This document shows positions 57,278-64,000 of a DNA stretch of 64,000 nucleotides, one piece after another (the stretch's first letter is position 1; every line of letters starts with the position of its first letter). The notes below the pieces were generated by a model that was not told the DNA's origin, did not search any database, and saw only the letters and a program-made list of their open reading frames with translations. The position numbers and the translations under genes are program-made. The DNA is from Rebecca billardiae RCC1528 (taxonomy: Eukaryota; Haptophyta): the NCBI GenBank assembly GCA_965240325.2, contig OZ251243.1:682001-746000 (forward strand), read 5' to 3'.

Positions 57278-58819
57278 CTAGTAGTCCCCGCCCTGGATGA
57301 TGCGTCCGAGCGGCGGCGGGCATTGCGGGACGGCCGAGTTGTTGCCGATGTGCGCCTGGTACATGCTCGGGCACATGGCCTGGAAGTGCGTGCCGCCAAA
57401 CCCGCGCGTCTTTTTGCGCAGGCCGCCCTCGGCGACGAGCATCGACCGGCCCGGGCGGTCGAGCTCGAAGACGACGACGTAGCGCGGGTCAGTCCCGTTG
57501 CCCGACGCGCGGTGCAACGCGTTCGAGTCAAAGATGAAGCCGCCACCCTTCGGCCCGCCCAGCGCCTCCACCTTGTGGTTGGCGTTCACCCAGTCGCCAT
57601 CGTACTGCGTGTCGTGCAGCCGTGACTGCGCAAACCAGTGGTAGTTGTGCGTGCCCGTTGCGACGCGCGTCGCGCGGCCGGTGATCGGGTGGACGTCGTG
57701 CAGGAAGAGGAAGATCTTGAGCCGGCGGCCCGCCTGGTCGTGGTGCCACGCGGCCACCGGGAAGTTCGCGTCCGTCGCCGTCGGCTGGATCGCCGACGCC
57801 TTCCAGCCAAAAGTGCATGCGTGCGGGCTGCCCTCCGCGCCCAAGTAAGCGTCCACGGCGAGCCGGAGCGCGCGCCACTTGAAGATGGGCGCGAGCTTGG
57901 CCTCGAGGCCCTGCGGCCGCTTGCCCGGGTCGCCACTGATCTTCGACCTCTTCAGCAGCTTGATGGACGTTCTGGCGATCGCGTCCAGGTCGAGTCCGGG
58001 GAAGTGCTCGATCCGGGCCACGCCATCTCGGTCAAGCGCCTCGAAGATGGCACGGCCCTGCTCCGCGCCCGCGCCGCGGAAGATCGCATCGAGCTCGTGG
58101 CGCGGGCGGTAGCGCGCGGGCCAGTCGGCGTGGACGAAGCGGGAGTGGATCGTCGCGCCGGGCATGTTGGCGTTGCACTTGTCCCCCAGCCACGAGTCCG
58201 GCACCGGCGTGGCCGCGTGGACGCGCTCAGCGAACGGACGCATCGGACCCATGTGATCAAAGTAGAGCTGCCGCAGCGCGCGCAGGGGCGGCTCGTCAAG
58301 CAGCTCGCGCAGCAAGGCGCGGGGCGACTCGTCCATCCGCTTGCGGATCCACGGGCCCACGTCGACTCCCGCCTCGCTCACGGCCACGCCCGAGCTCAGC
58401 GCGTGCGCGGCGAGCCTAGCGAGCGTCTCGTTGCGGACGAGAGCACAGAAGTCCTCATGGTAAGCCGAGTAGGCCGTCGCCATGAGCTCGCGCCGCGGCC
58501 CGAGGCTGACGCTCTGGGACCCAGGATTTCGTGTGGCACGCCTCGCGCTCGACGGCGTGAACGGGTGCGGGATCTGCGCGAGGATCGGCTCGAGGCTGCC
58601 GAGGGCGCGGCCACGCTCGCGAGACTCGATGCAGTCTAGGGCGGTCGTGGTGAGCGTGCGCCTCGGCCCGTGCTGGAGGGGGGCGGGGTGCTTGGCCCGA
58701 CCCCTCCTGCCGTACTTGCCACCGCCGCTACCGCCGCCACCGCCGCGAGAGTGCCGACATGCGGCCTCGGGTGCCACGAGCAGCAGGAGGGTGGAGACAG
58801 CCAACGCGATCCCCATCAT
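57278..58819 (-). CDS. Secreted phytanoyl-CoA-dioxygenase-like (2OG-Fe(II)) protein, paralogue 1
   Basis: 513 residues from ATG 58819 (a second Met follows directly). MMGIALAVSTLLLLVAPEAA is a clear signal peptide. The C-terminal half has a jelly-roll dioxygenase pattern: AAWHHDQAGRRLKIFLFLHDV with the His-x-Asp metal ligands (HHD), VATGTHNYHW, GGGFIFDSNALHRASGNG with the distal His, and RYVVVFELDRPGRS with a candidate 2-oxoglutarate-binding Arg. An N-terminal domain of ~250 residues with LRALRQLYFDHMGPMRPFAER and ARIEHFPGLDLDAI precedes it. Such proteins hydroxylate unknown secreted or membrane substrates; the substrate is not inferable. No intron. It lies head to head with a paralogue at 59072. 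Confidence 0.75.
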   Translation of the reverse strand: MMGIALAVSTLLLLVAPEAACRHSRGGGGGSGGGKYGRRGRAKHPAPLQHGPRRTLTTTALDCIESRERGRALGSLEPILAQIPHPFTPSSARRATRNPGSQSVSLGPRRELMATAYSAYHEDFCALVRNETLARLAAHALSSGVAVSEAGVDVGPWIRKRMDESPRALLRELLDEPPLRALRQLYFDHMGPMRPFAERVHAATPVPDSWLGDKCNANMPGATIHSRFVHADWPARYRPRHELDAIFRGAGAEQGRAIFEALDRDGVARIEHFPGLDLDAIARTSIKLLKRSKISGDPGKRPQGLEAKLAPIFKWRALRLAVDAYLGAEGSPHACTFGWKASAIQPTATDANFPVAAWHHDQAGRRLKIFLFLHDVHPITGRATRVATGTHNYHWFAQSRLHDTQYDGDWVNANHKVEALGGPKGGGFIFDSNALHRASGNGTDPRYVVVFELDRPGRSMLVAEGGLRKKTRGFGGTHFQAMCPSMYQAHIGNNSAVPQCPPPLGRIIQGGDY

Positions 58820-59071
58820 GATTTTAGATTTCAGCTTGTTCGCTGCTCAGCGATTGGCGGAATTTCACCGTCACACACCTTGGCGCGCGCGCGCGCGCGC
58901 GGTTGTCATCCAAGGGAGCAGTGTGTCATCATCACTCCGAAGCAGATTTGGCCGATGAATCTCCAAAGTCCAATAAATCTCCCGCGATTCGGTCTCACGA
59001 GCTCACACTGCTTCCCCGCTGCGCTGCATACAGCATACAGCATCGTGCTCACTGCAGGCGGCCTTGCCACC

Positions 59072-60577
59072 ATGCTGCTGCTCGCGCTGCAAGCCCTTGC
59101 GGCGGTCGTCGCGAGCGCGTTGATGCAGGAGGAGTGCGCGCAGCTGCTGAGCTCGCTCACGGGCTCGCCGATCTTCTCGTCGAACGACACCCTCGCCTTC
59201 GTGCCGCACTCATCGCCGGGCTCGCTGCCAACCACGCCAGCGGTGGACAACCAGGCCATCATGGCCGACGTGTACGCCTGGCGCCAGCGGGCGTTGTGCG
59301 CAGAGCTGTCGCGCGACGTTCGCGCGGCGAGCCTGCTGCGAGAAGCATTCGTTCCGGGTGGCATGCGCGCGAGCGAACTAGGCGTCGAGATGGACGGCTA
59401 CTTTGCGCACGCACGCGCCAGCGCGTCGGAGCCGCTGCTCGACGCGCGCGCGGTCAGCGTGGACGAGCGCGTGCGGCTGGTGAGCAGGCTGCTCATGGGG
59501 TCCACCGACTGGGCGCGCGCGGCTGGGCGCACGCCCGACGCGATGTGCGGGCCGGACATGGCCCACGGTGCCGAGTTCAACCGACGCCGCCTGGAGACCA
59601 ACGCGCCCGTGCAGCACGCCCCGCCTGAGCGGATCGCGCAGATCGTCGGCGCGGACCCGCGCGCCGCGGCGATGTTCCGCGCCCTCGAGCGAGATGGGTT
59701 CGTGCGTATCGACCAGTTCGACGGCGGTGACGTCGCGCGCGTGGCGAAGCGAACCACGAGCGCCCTCGATCGGGCCGCGCGCCGCCTGAGCGCGAAGGAC
59801 GCGCACAGGGTGCAGGTTTTAGCTCCACAGAAGGACTCGCGCGCCGTGGTGGCTGAGATGACGCGCGTGCTGCACGAGCCGAGCCTGCGACGGGTGCTGC
59901 ACGCGTACCTCGCGCCGCACCTGCCCGCGTACAACATGAGCGGCAACGCCTTCTACCGCGCCACGCGGCTGGTCCCGTCCTTCCACGACAAGGCGCAGTT
60001 CCAGGCGGGCCACTGGCACCACGTGTGTGCGGCACTGCGGGCGCGCGCCACGGCCGTGCGCCTCCTCCGCGCCGAGCCTTTCCTCGCGTGTGCTGCGCGC
60101 TGTGTGTGGTGTGAGCGCGCGCGCGCGCGAGCGACTGACGTGCTGTGCCCTGCGTGCCTCGCGCAGGACGGCGTCGGCCGCCAGCTCAAGCTCTTCTACC
60201 TGGCGCACGACGTGAACGAGACCGGCGCTCGCGCCATGTGGATCGCTCCGGGCTCGCACAAGCTGTACTACTACAGCTCCACGTGCTACCTCGACTCGCG
60301 CTTTGACGAGGGGTGGGTGCGGCGAAGGTACGACGTACAGCGGTTGGGCGGGCGCGCGGGGGGCGGGTTCTTGTTCGACACGAACGTGCTCCACCGCGCG
60401 TCGTGGGAGGATGTCGGTGCGCGGCGCGATACGCTGCAGGTGCAGCTCGTCTCGCCCGGTAAGTGCGACGCGCTCGTCCAACCGCGCCCGGGTGCCCCAC
60501 GCGTGACTTACTGGACATGCCCGTTCCATAACGGGGTGCCGGTGCTCGGCATGGAGCAGCACGGGGTCAGGAGATAG
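59072..60577 (+). CDS. Secreted phytanoyl-CoA-dioxygenase-like protein, paralogue 2
   Basis: Exons 59072-60022 and 60167-60577 (453 residues). The start ATG 59072 sits in GCCACCATG, and MLLLALQALAAVVASALM is a signal peptide. The 144-nt intron (GTGTGTGCGG...GCGCAG) is divisible by 3 and has no stop, so the frame reads through. It is called because the paralogue reads WHHDQAGRRLKIF with no insert and the join gives WHHDGVGRQLKLF. Motifs: WHHD (metal ligands), MWIAPGSHKLYYYS, GGGFLFDTNVLHRAS, and TLQVQLVSPGK. The N-terminal half aligns with paralogue 1 (FVRIDQFDGGDVARV against VARIEHFPGLDLDAI). The 252-bp spacer between the two starts may act as a shared promoter. Confidence 0.75.
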   Translation: MLLLALQALAAVVASALMQEECAQLLSSLTGSPIFSSNDTLAFVPHSSPGSLPTTPAVDNQAIMADVYAWRQRALCAELSRDVRAASLLREAFVPGGMRASELGVEMDGYFAHARASASEPLLDARAVSVDERVRLVSRLLMGSTDWARAAGRTPDAMCGPDMAHGAEFNRRRLETNAPVQHAPPERIAQIVGADPRAAAMFRALERDGFVRIDQFDGGDVARVAKRTTSALDRAARRLSAKDAHRVQVLAPQKDSRAVVAEMTRVLHEPSLRRVLHAYLAPHLPAYNMSGNAFYRATRLVPSFHDKAQFQAGHWHHVCAALRARATAVRLLRAEPFLACAARCVWCERARARATDVLCPACLAQDGVGRQLKLFYLAHDVNETGARAMWIAPGSHKLYYYSSTCYLDSRFDEGWVRRRYDVQRLGGRAGGGFLFDTNVLHRASWEDVGARRDTLQVQLVSPGKCDALVQPRPGAPRVTYWTCPFHNGVPVLGMEQHGVRR

Positions 60578-60848
60578 CACGATATGAGGGCGGTACCGCC
60601 CGCACTACCGGTCGTTCGGCGCCGGTTCCGAGCCTTCAAGGAGTGACTCGACCGGCGGGCCGTGCGCAAGGCCACCGTTGCCTTGAAGCCGCTTCGGGCA
60701 AGCCGGGCGAGGTCGCATTTGGCGGGCCGTACGTCCGCCCCTTGTACTAGCTGCCCGGGGAAAAGAAAATAAAATGATCGGCTACGCCGATCTTCGGGTA
60801 GTGAACAACGAAGTTGATGGCGCACGGCCCTGGTAGTTGTCGCGTTCT

Positions 60849-61450
60849 TCACCGAATCACTACGATGCGCGCGCCCGGCGCCGTCGCCGTGCAGGAGGCG
60901 CGGGCGCGAGTAATCCGGACTCGATCGACGGCCTCGGGGGTCTGGGCCGTGTCGAACTCGACGCGCAGCAGCCGCAGCGCCTCCGCCCGGTGCGCTTCGG
61001 GCAGCCCTGCTGTGGCCGCGCGCAGCGCTGAGATCGCGCTCGGCAGCCCGCCCGTCAGCCTCGCACAGCCTCGCGCGCCGGCGGGATCGGCGCAGCGTCG
61101 GACAAGCTCGCGCAGCTCGTCGTCGGCGTCGGCGGGGAAGAGCGTCGCGAGCAGCCGCGGCTCGAGCCTGTCTACGATGTCCCGCAGCCGCAGCAGCCGC
61201 TCCTTGCACGCCCTCGGCGTCTTCCCCTCGAATGCGGGCCACGCGCGCCTGCGAGGTCGCGTGCAGCAGCGCATACTGCGACTGCAGCAGGCCAATGTCC
61301 CGCGGCTCGAGCCTGTCTACGATGTCCCGCAGCCGCAGCAGCCGCTCCTTGCACGCCCTCGGCGTCTTCCCCTCGAATGCGGGCCACGCGCGCTGCGAGG
61401 TCGCGTGCAGCACGTGCGCCGATACTAGCCTGGTCCATCCCGATTTTCGC
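60849..61450 (-). pseudogene. Fragment of an unrecognised gene with internal 150-bp duplication
   Basis: The minus-strand frame reads RAWPAFEGKTPRACKERLLR then LRDIVDRLEPRLLATLFPAD and on through a helical region to ARIVVIR, stopping at 60849. The block WPAFEGKTPRACKERLLRLR faintly recalls a SANT/Myb-like helix but is not diagnostic. The same block is repeated at about 61298-61395, joined to DIGLLQSQYALLHATSQ, and a 1-base indel near 61247 shifts the frame between copies. Likely a damaged gene or a duplicated exon. Confidence 0.5.
61142..61395 (+). repeat. Tandem duplication, about 150 bp
   Basis: CCGCGGCTCGAGCCTGTCTA... to GAATGCGGGCCACGCGCG occurs at about 61156-61247 and 61303-61393, nearly identical apart from a single-base deletion just after the shared block. 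Confidence 0.9.
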
Positions 61451-63360
61451 CACTGAAAAAGCCTTTTTCGGATTTTGGGCGCCTCATTTCTCCCGGGATG
61501 TGCATGCTCGTCGCTCGTCGCGCTCGTCAAAAATCGCCACCGGCCGTCCGACGGCTCGCCGCGACGAAGGTCGGAAGGGGCTCGAGAGCCTCGACTGGAC
61601 GACTGCGCCGCCTCATGTCAGGTGTAGTGCTGGACACATCGTTCGGGTGCCCCGGCGGTGTGCGTGCACACCTTGAGCGACATGTCTGCGTTGCTTCCGC
61701 CGCCCGCGGTCCGTCGCCAGGTCGACTTCTCGCCCGACGGCGCGCGTCGAACGCTCAGCTGCTGGGTTGCGCTGCGCCTTCGAGAAGGGGCACCTCCGGG
61801 AATATGCGCGGCACGCGACGGCTCGCATGGGGCACCGCCTACCCCTAGCATGTACTCGATGCCACCACCAGCGTTGGGCGCGCTGCGCATCGCCAACGCT
61901 TCATCCGGCCAGTCCCGTCACGTTTGCGCATGGGTCGCCCAAGGCGGCGGCAGTCGATTTGTGCTTCTCGTGGAGCTGTATGACGGGCTGGGGGCGATCA
62001 GGACGGCTCGCCTTGCGGGGCTGGGTATGTACAGTTACATTGTAGTGGCTGCCGGCTGACTCCCATCCCCTGGGTGCTGCTTTACCGTCGTGGCCTTTGC
62101 TGCGAGCACAAGGTCAAGGATCGTACCGCGGTCTGCGAGGCAGAGTCGACGGAGTCGTCGCTTGAAGATGGTTGAGAGCGCTCATACGTCTTCCTTGGTG
62201 TCGTGCAGCTACTCCAGCACGCAAGGCTCGCGCTTTGGCACGTGTTTGGTGTCCATGGGTGGCACATTGTGCCATTCGGGTGGCTCGGAAGCACGTGCTC
62301 GGGTGTCTTCCCCGTTTACGTGCGGTGGGTCAAGTCACCACGCACGGCCAGAGCATGTCATGGCACGCGGAGGGTGCCCATGAACGATCCCCACCCCGGT
62401 GGTGGCCGTAGGCGCACTCGAAGCGGTCGCATCGTCACCCGCGGATCACATCAGTCCGCCGTTGAGGCTGTCGGGCGAGCAAGGACGTGCGATCTGACCC
62501 TTGGACGAGCAGCTAGAACCGCGATTATGCCTCGTCTAAGGACGCACATGTCGTCGTTGTAGGCAGTACGGATGCCCCAAGTGAAAGGGCGGGCGTGGCA
62601 CGCGACTTGACAGCTTGAATGACTCGATGCACGCCGCCATGGACACGCGATCCGGATCCGTTGCGAACCTGCCGTGTGGCTCACGGCGGCGCGCGTTGTG
62701 CCGCAGATCGGCCAGTCGCCACGCAGGAGATGGTCTCCAGACCAGGTCCAGCACCTGGCCGACTGCCGCACGCCTGGCCGGGTGGGAGTCCGGCCCTCTT
62801 CTTGTCTGCAGGAGTGCGCGGAACGCCAGGCGGAGCCTCGTCCGACCACTGCACCCCGAGCGCCGCACTAATCGTGCAGCCTGGGACAGCTACCCACCTA
62901 TGGCGAATATGTAACGACATAGTGACATTTAATTATACAGACTCAGAACGCATATTTATGCGGGTACATTGCCCATACTATGCGGGTACAAATGGGTAAT
63001 ATAGTCGATCTTGCAGTAGTTGAGTACGGCCACTTGCGCACAGACCAGAGCCCATCCTAATGGCCTGTACCAAGGTTCATGCTCGCCTCGACGTACGCCA
63101 ATAAGTAAGTTCGTGCATTTTGGCTCATTTCGGCTAAGTACTTACCCACATTCAGACTGACGATTCTCTATGTGTCCGTAGTTGTCCGCGGCGCGCGCGC
63201 GCACGCTCACGACGGGCCGCGGATGCGATTTTTAGGCCGAAACTTTTGCTCCGCCCGGGCTGGGCCCATTTGCTACGCTGTTTCCGGGTGTGAGCGCGCG
63301 CCTAGGGGCCCGCATTCATTTGGCGATAAAATCCCCGAAAGTGCTCCAGTGCGTTTGGAC
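61451..63360. other. No gene recognised
   Basis: Separates two pieces of the same unrecognised gene. Open frames on both strands lack known domains. Confidence 0.5.
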
Positions 63361-63565
63361 CAGGCTACCGATACTGCGACTGCAGCAGGCCAATGTCCTG
63401 ATCGATCGTCCACGACGAGTCGTTCTGCGTGTAGAAGCGCAGGACGCGCTGGTCGTGCATGGTGCGCAGCGCGGTGTGCAAGCGCGCGAACGCGCGCTCA
63501 GGCGAGTCCTCCAGCAAGAGCTCGTCCTGCGGCTCGGTGCCCGCAAAGAGCCTTTTCGGCTTTGA
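63361..63565 (-). pseudogene. Second fragment of the unrecognised gene (exon-like)
   Basis: The minus-strand frame reads LFAGTEPQDELLLEDSPERA then FARLHTALRTMHDQRVLRFY and TQNDSSWTIDQDIGLLQSQY before a stop. The final DIGLLQSQY is shared, at DNA level over 28 bp, with the duplicated block near 61274-61301. This suggests that this piece once continued into the fragment at 60849-61450 and was separated by insertion or rearrangement, or that an intron lies between. Confidence 0.45.
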
Positions 63566-64000
63566 GCCTCCGATCGCCCTCGGTCGCTCGGCGACTCGGC
63601 GTGTGCCGGGGCCGCCAAATAACGCTTACGGGTAAGATTCCCTCATTTGGTCATATCACTTATTCGGCCACGCCCGCACGGGGCGCATATCTGGTCGAAG
63701 CGAACCGCCGTTTTTGTAAGTTTGTATAATAAGTTAATCTCATAAATGGTACGGCGAAACGGTGCGAAAACGCGTGCCTAGGCGTTTTTGATTAGGCGAA
63801 GATCTGGCAGCCTGGCAGGGTTCATTTCGCGGGTACCAATGGACAAACGAGCCGCGATGACGAACGTCGTGCCATAATACGTTGATACTGAAACGTTGTT
63901 TTTGAAGTGTGGTTCTCTTCAGAGGAGAAGGATAATAGGAGACGATACTTTACTCTTTGAATTGGAATCAGCAAACCAAAAGTGTATATCAGCAGGAGAA
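63566..64000. other. No gene recognised to window end
   Basis: Falls to lower GC towards the edge. The first part may hold upstream sequence of the broken gene. Confidence 0.5.

Overview
The window is nuclear DNA of a GC-rich unicellular alga. The recognisable genes are eukaryotic: NOP56, replication factor C subunit 3, MMACHC, a PDH-type lipoyl domain, a TerC membrane protein, a PMR5/Cas1-type esterase and a carbohydrate sulfotransferase. Several are interrupted by short spliceosomal introns of 111-212 nt. Serine-proline (SPPP) walls, and predicted plastid proteins that begin with ER-type signal peptides (TerC, two CXXCXGXG zinc-finger proteins), point to an alga with a secondary red plastid. 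A haptophyte fits best, but this is an inference with moderate to low confidence. Two runs of exactly 100 N (4327-4426 and 56210-56309) are scaffold gaps of arbitrary size.

Layout. 1-7 kb: a subtilisin-like protease fused to a huge proline-rich stalk and a membrane anchor (+), converging through a gap on a secreted SPPP-repeat protein (-). 7-14 kb: a broken reverse transcriptase/RNase H gene and two repeats that share terminal sequences. 14.3-15.5 kb: an SGNH/PMR5 esterase. 15.7-25.2 kb is almost entirely mobile: a diverged tandem duplication, a 1060-bp fold-back transposon with 439/433-bp terminal inverted repeats and a 7-bp target duplication, and a 7.2-kb element with split direct repeats (A1-B1A2-B2). 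That element carries a 183-bp satellite array in one half and a decayed DIRS-like reverse transcriptase in the other. 26-26.9 kb: an FkbM methyltransferase. 28-31.6 kb: a long (CA)n tract, a third copy of the shared-end repeat, and an inverted copy of an 0.85-kb sequence also found at 11-12 kb. 32.7-33.8 kb: a sulfotransferase with a fold-back just upstream. 35-38 kb is mostly empty.

38-39.5 kb: a short lipoyl-domain protein and an unknown mitochondrial-type protein, head to head. 40-45.4 kb: two inverted copies of a ~980-bp TIR transposon with 4-bp target duplications, flanking an MMACHC-like cobalamin protein. 45.8-49.6 kb: two zinc-finger proteins and TerC, a plastid-flavoured cluster. 51.8-55.8 kb: NOP56 (5 exons) and RFC3 (3 exons), both on the minus strand. 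56 kb: the start of an unknown gene, cut by the second gap. 57.3-60.6 kb: two divergently transcribed paralogous phytanoyl-CoA-dioxygenase-like proteins. 60.8-63.6 kb: duplicated and frameshifted fragments of an unrecognised gene.

All ten introns I could place begin GTG[C/T]G and end CAG, usually with long CG-alternating runs where a pyrimidine tract is expected. The clearest novelty is in the mobile elements and their exact boundaries, the stand-alone lipoyl protein, and the protease-SPPP-membrane fusion.
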